DNA from: Akkermansiaceae bacterium
Lineage (GTDB): Bacteria > Verrucomicrobiota > Verrucomicrobiia > Verrucomicrobiales > Akkermansiaceae
Reading direction: 5' to 3'
Assembly: GCA_903888515.1 (NCBI GenBank)
Contig: CAISTY010000105.1
Span: forward strand, 1-37,503
DNA: 37,503 bases
Below the pieces are notes generated by a model that did no database searches, was not told the DNA's origin, and was given only the letters and a program-made list of their open reading frames with translations. The translations under genes were made by a program, and so were the position numbers. Below, piece by piece: positions 1-7,875 of this stretch. The first letter of the stretch is position 1, and each line of letters opens with the position of its first letter.

Positions 1-1
1 C

Positions 2-1075
2 CGCCAGGTGGAAGTGCGGCCGATGGAGCTGGCGAAACCGGCCCCCCCCGAAAACGTGGTCACGCCGCCAGTCGATGCGGCTTCGTTGCTGGAAGAAATC
101 GATTTGCTCGCGGCGTTACCCAAGGACACGCCGATCGACATCAAACCGGATATCAAGGATGCGGAATACGCGCTGCAAGTGAAAAACCCCGCCATCAAAG
201 GGGACCCCGCCGCGATTGCCATGAAAGTATCCGCCAACCTTGAAGTGGACACGGATCTGCCGGAATTCGGACGCACGCCCGAGCAGCTCAAGCCCGCCGA
301 AGTCGGCCAAGTGACGGTGGACCCCGGTGCCGCACAGATGGATGACAAGGAACTCGGGAAATATACCGACGCATTGATCAAGCGGGGGGCCAACGGCAAT
401 GTCGAGAAAGGCGCGCTGGATGGCATCGCCTCGCTGGACGCGCTGTTAGACCTCCCTCCTAACATCCTGCTCGGTAAAAAGACGATGCTGCCAAGCGATC
501 TGCTATTTGAATTCAACAGTGCGGATCTCCGCGAAAGCGCCAAAGTCGGTCTCATGAAGTTGGCCTTGCTGATGGACCGAAATCCCAACCTGTATTGCTG
601 GATCGAGGGGCACACCGATCTGGTGGGCGGCGATGAGTTCAACCTGGATCTTTCGATGCGGCGTGCCGGATCGGTGAAAACCTATCTAACCCAATCGATG
701 CGGATGGATGCCGCGAGAATCAGCACCCGCGGCTTCGGGCGTTACGAGCCGTTGGTGATCCGCGGCACGGCCGAGGAACAAGCCCTGAACCGGCGGGTGG
801 AAATCCGCATGCGCAAAACCCCGCCCCCGAAGGATCAACTTAAAATCACTCCCAAGAAGGCGGCCGTGATCGAACATGCACCGCCGCCAAAAACAGAAAC
901 CACGCCGCCACCGCCCAAGGGCCTGCCGATCAAACCGAAAGGCCCCCCCCCGTGGCAGAGGATCCGGTGCCGCCCCGCGCCGAACCGGCACCTCCCCGGG
1001 CGGCTCCCGTCATTGACATCCCTCCCTTGCCAGACGTGCCGAAAGCCACCCCGGTCGAGCCCGCTCCGCCCATAG
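2..1075 (+). CDS. OmpA-family outer membrane protein, C-terminal part, frameshifted tail
   Basis: The gene enters from the left edge: the frame is open from base 2, so the true start lies outside and the GTG at 8 is not a convincing start. About residues 160-270 (counted from that GTG) form an OmpA/MotB peptidoglycan-binding domain, with the strand LLFEFNSADLR, the motif IEGHTDLVGGDEFNLDLSMRR, and a closing NRRVEIRMRK. Such domains tether the outer membrane to peptidoglycan. Both the preceding region and the tail are rich in Pro and Lys. At 943-951 a run of nine C's precedes a switch to Arg/Cys-rich sequence that ends at 1075. Adding one C restores a natural Pro/Ala/Glu-rich tail ending at a TGA at 1105-1107. 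I therefore think the intact gene ends at 1107 and that the C run holds an indel (sequencing error or slippage). Nothing recognisable lies between here and 1203. Confidence 0.85.
   Translation, partial: RQVEVRPMELAKPAPPENVVTPPVDAASLLEEIDLLAALPKDTPIDIKPDIKDAEYALQVKNPAIKGDPAAIAMKVSANLEVDTDLPEFGRTPEQLKPAEVGQVTVDPGAAQMDDKELGKYTDALIKRGANGNVEKGALDGIASLDALLDLPPNILLGKKTMLPSDLLFEFNSADLRESAKVGLMKLALLMDRNPNLYCWIEGHTDLVGGDEFNLDLSMRRAGSVKTYLTQSMRMDAARISTRGFGRYEPLVIRGTAEEQALNRRVEIRMRKTPPPKDQLKITPKKAAVIEHAPPPKTETTPPPPKGLPIKPKGPPPWQRIRCRPAPNRHLPGRLPSLTSLPCQTCRKPPRSSPLRP
943..951 (+). other. Nine-C homopolymer at a frameshift
   Basis: Nine consecutive C's follow GG inside the OmpA-family gene. In the frame used upstream, the sequence after the run reads WQRIRCRPAPNR and stops at 1075. 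One base more gives VAEDPVPPRAEPAPP and continues to 1107 with the same Pro-rich composition as before the run. The site is either an assembly error or a slippage-prone tract. Confidence 0.7.
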
Positions 1076-1202
1076 CCACCCCGCGTGCCGAACCGGTGAG
1101 GGAGTGATGAGGCCCCGTTGAGGCGCTAGGAACCATGTGTTATGATTCACTTCCGAGCTCATTGATCATCCCGATGATGCACATGATTGCAGGGGGATTG
1201 AT

Positions 1203-1616
1203 TCAGGAAACAAGGAAGGGATTCACCACGATGACCCCGTCGTAGTCTTGGCCGTGATTGAGGTCTTCAGTGAAAACCTCACGGCAGTGGGCAGCTTTAG
1301 CAGCGGCGAGGATGGCGGCGTCCCAGAAGGAAATCTGATAGCGATTTTTAAGAACCAGAGCCGACTGCAGCACGGCGAGGGTGTTTTCATGGACAGGGAA
1401 ACGGAGCCATTTCTGGATCAAGCGTGTCGCGATGTCATGGGACAGGGCGTCGGGGCGCCGCGCGTGGGTGGCTTGTACATAAAACTCTTGGAGCACCTGC
1501 ACGGAGAGGACGAGGTCGGGGCGGGTCAGGATTTGCGTGGCGATGGCGGCTTTGGCGGGTTGTGCGGGTTCGAAATCGAGCGAGTAAAGCAGGATGTTGG
1601 TATCAACGAAGGGCAT
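1203..1616 (-). CDS. vapC: PIN-domain toxin, VapC type
   Basis: A PIN ribonuclease of about 137 residues, the usual VapC length. The start is taken as the ATG at 1616 because the fold begins there, MPFVDTNILLYSLD with the first acidic ligand; the open frame extends 31 codons further upstream without PIN-like sequence. Further acidic positions are in LQEFYVQAT, FWDAAILAAA and TEDLNHGQ, together the usual metal-binding set. VapC toxins cleave RNA (often tRNA) when released from the antitoxin. The upstream partner ends at 1603, so the two genes overlap by 14 bases, typical of co-translated TA pairs. The RNA target cannot be told from sequence. Confidence 0.85.
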   Translation of the reverse strand: MPFVDTNILLYSLDFEPAQPAKAAIATQILTRPDLVLSVQVLQEFYVQATHARRPDALSHDIATRLIQKWLRFPVHENTLAVLQSALVLKNRYQISFWDAAILAAAKAAHCREVFTEDLNHGQDYDGVIVVNPFLVS

Positions 1617-1866
1617 GGCGGTCGTGCAGATCGTCGCGGTTGAGGTTGTGGGCAGAATTGAGGCTGCAACGATGGGCGCGTAATTCAGCGCGAAGTTCTT
1701 CCTCTTCACGTTGAAGACGTTGGAATTCAGTCATGGTCCCGTCACTTTCCGTAAGACGCATGAGGAATGATTTGAACATGGCGGAGATAGAGGTCGATCG
1801 TTCCGCAGCCCTGATTCGCGCCAAGCGGTAAAGCTCATCGTCCACGCTAATGGTAATGTTTTTCAT
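1603..1866 (-). CDS. vapB: Ribbon-helix-helix antitoxin, VapB type
   Basis: 87 residues starting MKNITISVDDELYRLARIRAAERSTSISAMF, the pattern of a ribbon-helix-helix DNA-binding antitoxin: a short beta strand, then two helices with DDELYRLAR and STSISAM. The C-terminal half is charged (REEEELRAELRAH), suited to binding and blocking the toxin active site. It lies directly upstream of the PIN toxin and overlaps it, so the pair is likely autoregulated from a promoter between 1866 and the repeats at 1907-1951. The function is inferred from family and arrangement. Confidence 0.82.
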   Translation of the reverse strand: MKNITISVDDELYRLARIRAAERSTSISAMFKSFLMRLTESDGTMTEFQRLQREEEELRAELRAHRCSLNSAHNLNRDDLHDRHALR

Positions 1867-1906
1867 GGCGGATTCACAGAATCACATTTCCACAGTAGCG
1901 GCAACA

Positions 1907-1951
1907 TTTTTTTGAGCGTGCTTTTTTTGAGCGTGACTTTTTTTGAGCGTG
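1907..1951 (+). repeat. Three tandem copies of T7-GAGCGTG
   Basis: The 14-mer TTTTTTTGAGCGTG occurs at 1907-1920, 1922-1935 and 1938-1951, separated by one and two bases. It fills most of the 122-bp gap between the divergent vapB and DUF1080 genes, so it could carry operator or promoter information. The adjacent TTGCCA (1954-1959) and TATAAA (1975-1980), 15 bp apart, are a weak promoter candidate for the DUF1080 gene. Confidence 0.8.
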
Positions 1952-1988
1952 ACTTGCCAACACGGCAGACGGGGTATAAACCAAGGCC

Positions 1989-3164
1989 ATGTTGCACCGT
2001 CCCACTGCCGCCGTCATCCGTCTGTCCGCCCTCGTTTTCACTGCCGCCCCGGTTCTTGCCGATGGCCCGTTCTATGGCGATCCGCCGGATGCCACGCATC
2101 CGTGGGCCGTCCACGACATGAATCGCCCGCAGCCGCCCGTGGTCACTCCGGGCACTTTCAGTTCTAACGATCAACCCGGACGTCCGCCGTCGGATGCCAT
2201 CATCATGTTTGATGGCACCCCCGCCATGCTTGACAAGTGGGAGGCGGATAAAACTCCAGCGGAACCCACCAAGTGGATCGTCAAGGACGGCGCCATGCAG
2301 TGCGTGCCCGGGTCCGGCTACATCCGCACCAAGGAATCGTTCGGCGATTGCCAATTGCACGTCGAGTGGGCCGCTCCCGCGAAGGTGGCGGGCAAAAGCC
2401 AGGGACGCGGCAACAGCGGCGTCTTCCTCATGGGCCAAACCGAGATCCAGGTGTTAGACAATTATGACAATCCGACCTACGCCGATGGTGCCGCCGGATC
2501 GGTCTATGGTGTCAATCCGCCCCATGCCAACGCCCTCCGCCCGCCCGGCGAATGGCAGGTCTTTGATATCATCTTCCGGCGTCCGGTCTATCAGGATGAC
2601 AAGATGGTCGACAGCGGCCGCTACACCGTGCTGCTGAATGGAGTGGTAATACAGGACTCCACGCCGCTGGAAGGCGGTGGCGGTCACCGGCGCCGCAGCA
2701 TGGATCGTCCGCTGCTTGATAAAGGTCCGCTCAAGCTGCAGGACCACGGCAACCCGGTGCGCTATCGCAACATTTGGATGCGTCCGCTGCCGCCGCGTGC
2801 CGTCAATGGCGGAGACATGGGGGTGATGTCACCCGAGTCCGCCACCGTCAAGAAGATGGAGATTGCCAAAACGCTCCGCGCCGATGCCGCCAAACTGCAA
2901 GGCCTGCCCCAACTCCGCCGCTCCATGGAGTCGCTCTGTTATGAGCAGGACCCCGCCACCCTGAGCCTGGTCCAAGCCGGCATCACTGCATGGATCAGCG
3001 CGGTCCAGAAGACGCCCGCCGGCGAAATGGAGGCCAAAAAAGGCGAAATCCTCCAGATGCGCGATGCCGTTAGATATCTCATGAATTTCAAGTTCCTCCC
3101 CGCCGAATTCACGGCACTGCCGGAAATCGAAAAAATCATCCAACTCAACGGTTGGAAAAAGTAG
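1989..3164 (+). CDS. Secreted DUF1080 (3-keto-disaccharide hydrolase family) protein
   Basis: 391 residues. An N-terminal signal peptide (about residues 1-24, ending APVLADG) indicates export. Residues about 70-265 form a DUF1080 jelly-roll domain: DAIIMFDGTPAMLDKWEAD, then WIVKDGAMQC, SFGDCQLHVEW, the hallmark GNSGVFLMGQTEIQVLDNY, GEWQVFDIIFRRP and HGNPVRYRNIWMRPL. These are the standard positions for this family, which is abundant in Planctomycetota and Verrucomicrobiota and is linked to glycoside breakdown by removal of 3-keto sugars. The C-terminal 110 residues are helical and charged with no family I recognise. The start ATG is preceded by CCAAGGCC. A short hairpin with arms TCCCC/GGGGA follows the stop (about 3172-3187) but lacks a T run. 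Confidence 0.85.
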   Translation: MLHRPTAAVIRLSALVFTAAPVLADGPFYGDPPDATHPWAVHDMNRPQPPVVTPGTFSSNDQPGRPPSDAIIMFDGTPAMLDKWEADKTPAEPTKWIVKDGAMQCVPGSGYIRTKESFGDCQLHVEWAAPAKVAGKSQGRGNSGVFLMGQTEIQVLDNYDNPTYADGAAGSVYGVNPPHANALRPPGEWQVFDIIFRRPVYQDDKMVDSGRYTVLLNGVVIQDSTPLEGGGGHRRRSMDRPLLDKGPLKLQDHGNPVRYRNIWMRPLPPRAVNGGDMGVMSPESATVKKMEIAKTLRADAAKLQGLPQLRRSMESLCYEQDPATLSLVQAGITAWISAVQKTPAGEMEAKKGEILQMRDAVRYLMNFKFLPAEFTALPEIEKIIQLNGWKK

Positions 3165-3321
3165 TCACGCAATCCCCCTGAACGGGGAGCGGTTAGAGGC
3201 AGGGCTGCCATCTTCTTCAATTCCAACATCATAAATCCCTCTTGTCCTGTTGCAATTTATGGCCGCATCATGCCGGGTGCTTTGTTAGCACGGGTGCGCG
3301 CCGTTTCATTTCACCCGATTC

Positions 3322-4365
3322 ATGACCCTGATGGCTCCACTCACTCCGAAAGAACGCATGCGCCGCGCGTTGTGGCGGCAACCCGTGGACCGCCTGCCGG
3401 TGCAGACCAACTACACCGGCACGATGGCGGCCCATCTCGCCGGGCATCTCCACTGCACGCCCGCCGAGCTTCCCGCCCGGTTCGACAACCATCTGTTGCG
3501 CGTCGATATCGACCACACGCCGCGCCTGAGCGACGACGGAGCGGTGAGTTTCGACTGGTGGGGGGCGGGGTGGGGGACGGCAACGGAAGGCTATTGGCAC
3601 GCGTCCGCGCCACTGGCAGAGAACACCGACCTCGCGGCCTATCCGTGGCCGGACCCGGCGGTGCCTTCGTTGTTAGACAAGGCGGCCGCAACGATCGCCG
3701 CTGATGACGGGCGGCATTTCGTGGCACCCAATTTCGGCTTTGCGTTGTTCGAACGGGCGTGGTCGCTGCGCGGATTCGATGAGTTCCTGATGGACATGGT
3801 GTGCGAACCCGAGTGGTCCGTTGATTTGTTAGACAGGATTGCCGCCATCCAAATCGCGCTGGCCAGGCGTTTCGTCGCGCTCGGGGTGGATGGCGGTTAT
3901 TTCGGCGATGATTACGGCGCGCAGAAAAGCACCTTGTTCTCGCCCGCGCTGTGGCGGGACATGATCAAACCCCGGCTTGCACGGATGTTCGCGGTGTTCC
4001 GTGAGGCCGGCCTGCCGGTCATCCTGCATTCCGACGGCGATATCTGGCCGATCCTGCCCGATCTGGTGGAGATTGGCCTAACATGCTTGAACCCGGTGCA
4101 GCCCGAGGTGTTGGATCACGGACGCTTGTATCGCGAGTTCGGCAAACATCTGAGTTTCTATGGCGGCATCTCCACCCAGGCCGTGTTGCCCAAGGTCACC
4201 GCCGCGGAAGTCCGCACGGCCACCGCAGCGTGCATCCGCGACCTCGCGCCCGATGGCACCGGCCTGATCCTCGGCCCGTCGCACCGCATGCAATCGGACA
4301 TCCCGCCGGAAAATGTCGCCGCCATGCTCGAGGCGTTCCCGAAATCCACCACTACAATCACATGA
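3322..4365 (+). CDS. Uroporphyrinogen decarboxylase (URO-D)-like protein
   Basis: 347 residues. It starts TPKERMRRALWRQPVDRLPVQ, the typical opening of URO-D-superfamily proteins (NRERxxxALxxxxxDRxPV). Downstream are GGYFGDDYGAQKSTLFSPALWRDM, the core GLPVILHSDGDIWPILPDLVEIGL, and GKHLSFYGGISTQAVLP. These match the divergent group of the superfamily (MtaA/CmuA-like or of unknown substrate) rather than HemE of haem synthesis, because the HemE N-terminal signature is missing. The stop overlaps the next start (ATGA at 4362-4365), so it is translationally coupled to a sugar kinase, which favours a catabolic or sugar-linked role over haem synthesis. An alternative start is the ATG at 3331. Confidence 0.75.
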   Translation: MTLMAPLTPKERMRRALWRQPVDRLPVQTNYTGTMAAHLAGHLHCTPAELPARFDNHLLRVDIDHTPRLSDDGAVSFDWWGAGWGTATEGYWHASAPLAENTDLAAYPWPDPAVPSLLDKAAATIAADDGRHFVAPNFGFALFERAWSLRGFDEFLMDMVCEPEWSVDLLDRIAAIQIALARRFVALGVDGGYFGDDYGAQKSTLFSPALWRDMIKPRLARMFAVFREAGLPVILHSDGDIWPILPDLVEIGLTCLNPVQPEVLDHGRLYREFGKHLSFYGGISTQAVLPKVTAAEVRTATAACIRDLAPDGTGLILGPSHRMQSDIPPENVAAMLEAFPKSTTTIT

Positions 4366-5513
4366 TACCCATACATCAACGCCAGGATACCATCGCACAG
4401 GTCTTCCAAAAACGTTTCGGCAGGCTCCCGCAATTCTGGTGCCGCGCGCCGGGACGCGTCGATCTGATGGGCAGCCACACCGACTATAACCTCGGCGCCG
4501 TCCTCACCCTGCCGATCGGCCGCGACACGTGGATCGCCGCCCGCGCGAATCACACGCGCACGGTCAACCTGCACTCGCTCAACCTCAATGCGGACGCCTC
4601 GTTTTCCCTTGACTCATCTAACAAAAACGCCGGCCAATCGTGGATCGATTATGTCCACGGGGTGGCGGAGGCGTTGCATGAGGAAGGCATGCTGCTGGAA
4701 GGCTTCGACGGTGTGATTCACAGCACGGTTCCGTTGTGCAGTGGACTGAGTTCCTCCGCCGCGCTTGAATGTGCGGCGGCGACTGTGTTCGAGACGCTCG
4801 GCGGGTGGAATCTGGCACCTTTGCAGAAGGCGTTGTTGTGCCAGCGCGCGGAAAACCGCTATGTCGGCGTCAATTGCGGTATCCTCGACCAATTCACCTC
4901 GTGCATGGGACGGGAAGGCTGCGCCCTGATCCTCGATTGCCGCGATCTATCGAGCAAGGCGGTGGCCATCGCCGACGGCATCGGCATCGTGATCTGCGAC
5001 ACCAAGTCGAAACGCGAACTCGCCGGTTCCGAATATGGCGAGCGCCGCACCCAATGCGAGGATGGCGCCCGCATGTTGGGTGCGTCCGCGCTGCGCGAGG
5101 TGACACTGCCGCAATTCGAGGCCCGCGCACACGAACTGCCGGCCATCGTCGCCAAACGATGCCGCTTCATCCTCGAGGAACATGCCCGCGTTTACGCGCT
5201 CGCCGACGCGCTCACCACAGGCGACCGCGCCGCGATACGCGAGCTAACAGCCGCGTCGTTCGAGGGGGCCGCCAACCTCTATGAAATCGCCGCACCCGCC
5301 ATGCATGCAATGATGACCGCCATGCTCGCGGCTCGCGGCGTGATCGGCGCCCGCCAGGCCGGCGCGGGCTTCGGTGGTTGCATGGTCGCATTCGTGGAAG
5401 AGCCGATGGTCGACGCCTTCAGCGCCGACGTCCGCACCCGCTACGCCTCCGCCACCGGCATCGAACCGGAGATCTATCAAGTCACCGCCGCCGCAGGCGC
5501 CGGGATGATATGA
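4362..5513 (+). CDS. Galactokinase-family GHMP sugar kinase
   Basis: 383 residues, close to the usual galactokinase length. The order of motifs is that of galactokinases: PGRVDLMGSHTDYN (residues 30-43), the GHMP ATP loop VPLCSGLSSSAALECA (about 123-138), NCGILDQFTS with catalytic Asp176, and the C-terminal GARQAGAGFGGCMVAFV. The enzyme should phosphorylate the anomeric hydroxyl of a hexose with ATP. In the first signature the usual Gly-Glu-His is Gly-Ser-His; the Glu normally contacts the sugar, so the substrate may not be galactose. It shares an ATGA overlap with the URO-D-like gene. No epimerase or uridylyltransferase follows, so a Leloir operon is not supported. Confidence 0.82.
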   Translation: MIPIHQRQDTIAQVFQKRFGRLPQFWCRAPGRVDLMGSHTDYNLGAVLTLPIGRDTWIAARANHTRTVNLHSLNLNADASFSLDSSNKNAGQSWIDYVHGVAEALHEEGMLLEGFDGVIHSTVPLCSGLSSSAALECAAATVFETLGGWNLAPLQKALLCQRAENRYVGVNCGILDQFTSCMGREGCALILDCRDLSSKAVAIADGIGIVICDTKSKRELAGSEYGERRTQCEDGARMLGASALREVTLPQFEARAHELPAIVAKRCRFILEEHARVYALADALTTGDRAAIRELTAASFEGAANLYEIAAPAMHAMMTAMLAARGVIGARQAGAGFGGCMVAFVEEPMVDAFSADVRTRYASATGIEPEIYQVTAAAGAGMI

Positions 5514-5858
5514 GAACTTTGGCGATATGATTGGCGTGACAGGCTGCCGGTTCGCAACAAGAACCGATACACAAAAACGGATAGGCAAAAACGGATAGGC
5601 CCATCCCTGGCCAAAAACCATTGTATGCGTGGCGGGATCCAGCATCGGGTACGGTGCGGCCGCGCCACACCACGGGCGGAGATCGGGACGACTTGGAATG
5701 GTCGCTGACGAACTTATCACGAACGATGGCATGCTTCTTGTCTCCGAGGTCGAGGCCGATAGTGATAGATGGGAATTTCGGTTTCATAACGATAAGAAGG
5801 TATCACAGGGATCAAGTCCCGCCGCCTCCTGCCTTCTCATCTAATCTTGTTCGGCTCG
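5514..5858. other. Gap with no intact gene
   Basis: About 345 bp between the galactokinase-family gene and the next minus-strand frame. It holds a short direct repeat (CAAAAACGGATAGG, twice around 5572-5600) and the N-terminal remnant of an IS110 transposase (5716-5787, minus). The rest has no recognisable coding content. Base composition drops here compared with the flanking gene, which fits a scar of mobile DNA. Confidence 0.6.
5716..5787 (-). pseudogene. N-terminal remnant of an IS110-family transposase
   Basis: The minus strand from the ATG at 5787 encodes MKPKFPSITIGLDLGDKKHA, which is the start of the DEDD RuvC-like domain of IS110-family transposases (TIGLDLGDKKHA with the first catalytic Asp). 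After about 24 codons the similarity stops; the frame continues to 5482 over and into the antisense of the galactokinase-family gene with nothing transposase-like. No C-terminal transposase domain or second end is nearby. This is a decayed fragment and cannot be active. Confidence 0.7.
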
Positions 5859-6185
5859 TTATTGGTGGGTCCCGTAAAGCAACACATTTGTAGTTCCATC
5901 GACCGTCCGATAAGCAAGGTTAAAGACACGCCCCCCCTCAAGGAGTTCGTCGGCTTCATATTGGATAACGTTCTCCCGCCAACCTCTAGCTTCGAGAAGT
6001 CTCCAAAAATCATCAGGGTGTTTGAGGTCATCATGCCTGGCGTAATTCCTTGAATGCAGTAGACGTTCAAGTCCTGCTTGATCGGTGTTGAACTCAATCC
6101 ATTGGTCTCCATCATCAAATCCTGCGGAGTGCGATTCCCATGAGATTATCTTCAGAACGACTGATTTCCGATTGGTCGTCCGCAT
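5859..6185 (-). CDS. Hypothetical protein, possibly the C-terminal half of a frameshifted gene
   Basis: 108 codons from an ATG at 6185. The product is soluble, Asp/Glu/Trp-rich (WESHSAGFDDGDQWIEFN, HPDDFWRLLEARGW, NLAYRTVDGTTNVLLYGTHQ) and belongs to no family I recognise. It overlaps the upstream signal-peptide frame by 71 bp in a different frame. The upstream frame ends without any domain after its secretion signal, while this one has a globular domain but no signal. They may be one secreted protein split by a frameshift within 6115-6185. Base composition is lower in GC than the neighbouring operons. Confidence 0.5.
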   Translation of the reverse strand: MRTTNRKSVVLKIISWESHSAGFDDGDQWIEFNTDQAGLERLLHSRNYARHDDLKHPDDFWRLLEARGWRENVIQYEADELLEGGRVFNLAYRTVDGTTNVLLYGTHQ

Positions 6186-6330
6186 CTTCGCCCTCAGCCG
6201 CCTTGTTGACTTCAGCCGCCTCAGACTGCACCGCTCGTAACAAATGTTCGTCGCCTCCCTGTAGCCTGGAGCAGGGGATTGTGATCAATCCCACCGCGAC
6301 AAACAGAACCATGGATCTTCTAACTAGCAT
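6115..6330 (-). CDS. Short secreted hypothetical, possibly the 5' half of a frameshifted gene
   Basis: Starting at the ATG at 6330 this encodes about 71 residues: MLVRRSMVLFVAVGLITIPC, a clear signal peptide (the Cys suggests either a lipoprotein or simple cleavage), followed by a charged stretch AAEVNKAAEGEDADDQSE. No domain follows before the stop at 6115. An upstream in-frame ATG at 6420 would bury the signal peptide behind 30 charged residues, so it was rejected as the start. Overlap with the next frame suggests the two are pieces of one gene. Confidence 0.45.
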   Translation of the reverse strand: MLVRRSMVLFVAVGLITIPCSRLQGGDEHLLRAVQSEAAEVNKAAEGEDADDQSEISRSEDNLMGIALRRI

Positions 6331-6466
6331 ATTTACTTCTGGCCGAACGTTTTTGTGATGGCGGCCGCGCGGTTGAGGTGATTTAGCGGGGTTGTTGAGG
6401 AGCTTCAGGCGGCTTGCCATCCACTATTTGTTGGCTGTCTTATCGCCGGGTTGATGCGTAGCCTGC

Positions 6467-6796
6467 TTATCGTATCTCTATCAGATACTCGCCCCCATCG
6501 AGGTACTGAAGGGCGTCAGCCAAATGGGCAGAAAGGATCCTCTTCAAGTTCACTTCGGAGGTATTGCCGCATCTGAGCCAGATCACTACTGGAGGTGATC
6601 CCAGCCGAACGACCATCTCCGCGAAGTCCTTGTCTTTGGTCAGGAGAATCACTTGCGCCTCTCGTGCCCGACTGAATATCTCAGTGTCTTCGGCATCACG
6701 CAACCCAAGATCCCTGATCGGAACCGCATCGTACCCGAGACTCTCACGAATCCATTCGGCGAGCCGCGGTGACAGGTGGGCATCGAGCCAGATCAT
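6467..6796 (-). CDS. DUF5615 PIN-like toxin
   Basis: 109 residues, MIWLDAHLSPRLAEWIRESLGYDAV, then RDAEDTEIFSRAREAQVILLTKDKDFAEMV and VVIWLRCGNTSE. This is the DUF5615 (Mut7-C/PIN-like) pattern: an N-terminal Asp (LDAHLSP), Asp-Asp/Glu in RDAEDTEI, and LLTKDKDF as the last acidic pair. These proteins are predicted RNases of TA systems. Its ATG overlaps the stop of the DUF433 gene (ATGA at 6793-6796), the standard arrangement for this pair (VapC45/VapB45 type). Confidence 0.85.
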   Translation of the reverse strand: MIWLDAHLSPRLAEWIRESLGYDAVPIRDLGLRDAEDTEIFSRAREAQVILLTKDKDFAEMVVRLGSPPVVIWLRCGNTSEVNLKRILSAHLADALQYLDGGEYLIEIR

Positions 6797-7017
6797 GCTG
6801 CGATTACTGGATGGTCGATGCCCTGTGCTGCGTAGGCAATAGCTGCCACGATGTCTTCTCGTTCCAAATCCGGCATTTCGTCCAGAATCTGCTCGAAATT
6901 CAATCCGGCTGCCAATAGGTCCAACACGTCAGTCACGCGGATTCTCATGCCGCGGATGCACGGTCGACCTCCACACTGCCGAAGATTTGTCGTAATTCGT
7001 TGATTATCAGCGTTCAC
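6793..7017 (-). CDS. DUF433 antitoxin
   Basis: 74 residues, RQCGGRPCIRGMRIRVTDVLDLLAAGLNFEQILDEMPDLEREDIVAAIAYAA, the complete DUF433 signature: GGxPCIRGxRI, a winged-helix type DNA-binding fold, and a C-terminal LEREDIxAAxxYA. It is the antitoxin of the downstream DUF5615 protein, with which it overlaps by 4 bp, and probably represses its own promoter upstream of 7017. Confidence 0.87.
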   Translation of the reverse strand: MNADNQRITTNLRQCGGRPCIRGMRIRVTDVLDLLAAGLNFEQILDEMPDLEREDIVAAIAYAAQGIDHPVIAA

Positions 7018-7161
7018 AGTTCTATTCTACACCAGCATTCACGGTACGCAATCTTATTTTCAGCCAACGTTTGATGTGATGCCACCGCGTCAATGGGTGG
7101 CGTTGGTGGGTGGTTGAGGGGCAAATGGAAGGTTGGCATCCATGATTTGTTTGCTGTTGTT

Positions 7162-7875
7162 TCAGTGTTGCGCGAGGAGTTGCCATCGATGGGTCGTGAC
7201 CGGAATGAGGAACCATCCGTTGTCGCTTGTCCGACCATCAAGTGTGACAACGGCCCCGAACCCCGGATCTGCTTGAATCCATCGGCCGTCACCGGCGTAT
7301 GCGAGTACGTGGACACCACTGGTCGTAACTGCAAGATCACCTGGGGCCAGATCCCTGTAATCCATCTCATGAATGGTACCGGTGATCCCTACCGGGCTCG
7401 TGTACTCGCGGTACCCTTCGCCCAACGCCTTCGCACTGGCATCAAACCACCACTGCTCCAAATAGCCGCGAAATGCGCGCCCGTTGAAGTGCCGAACTCC
7501 GTATGACAAAAGGGCATTGCGGAGTGCTCGACGGGGTAGTCCAGAGCAATCGATTCCTCTGGAGTTCTCTCCTCCCCAAAAATATTTCGTGCCTTCGAAT
7601 TCAGCCATACGTCGCACATAGTCCTGTCTAAGTTCATTCGCATCGATCTTGCCGCCGGGAAGGATGAATGGAATAGTCGCCAGCAGTGGTAGAATCAGCG
7701 CTGCCACCCTCATGGGTTTGCGCTTCCATGTGAGAGTCGTGTATCCAATCCAAACTCCAACTATACACACCAGAAATGCGAGCTTCAGAATCATACTGTT
7801 CACCGGATTGAGCGGGATCACAAAAATTCCTGCCACGGCACCAAGTGTGCAAATCAGTATGAGGCGTCTTGACAT
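7162..7875 (-). CDS. Membrane-anchored NlpC/P60-like cysteine hydrolase
   Basis: 237 residues. Two or three hydrophobic segments lie in the first 75 residues (about 5-25, 29-47, 56-73), then an NlpC/P60-like domain: FWGGENSRGIDCSGLPRRALR carries the catalytic Cys in DCSG, and SGVHVLAYAGDGRWIQADPG carries the His and the third polar residue. The family hydrolyses peptide bonds in peptidoglycan stems. A large insertion (about 60 residues, with QWWFDASAKALGEGY) sits between the Cys and His, longer than in ordinary NlpC/P60 enzymes. It stands alone on the minus strand, so there is no context for a more specific role. GC content is lower than in the operons further right. Confidence 0.75.
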   Translation of the reverse strand: MSRRLILICTLGAVAGIFVIPLNPVNSMILKLAFLVCIVGVWIGYTTLTWKRKPMRVAALILPLLATIPFILPGGKIDANELRQDYVRRMAEFEGTKYFWGGENSRGIDCSGLPRRALRNALLSYGVRHFNGRAFRGYLEQWWFDASAKALGEGYREYTSPVGITGTIHEMDYRDLAPGDLAVTTSGVHVLAYAGDGRWIQADPGFGAVVTLDGRTSDNGWFLIPVTTHRWQLLAQH

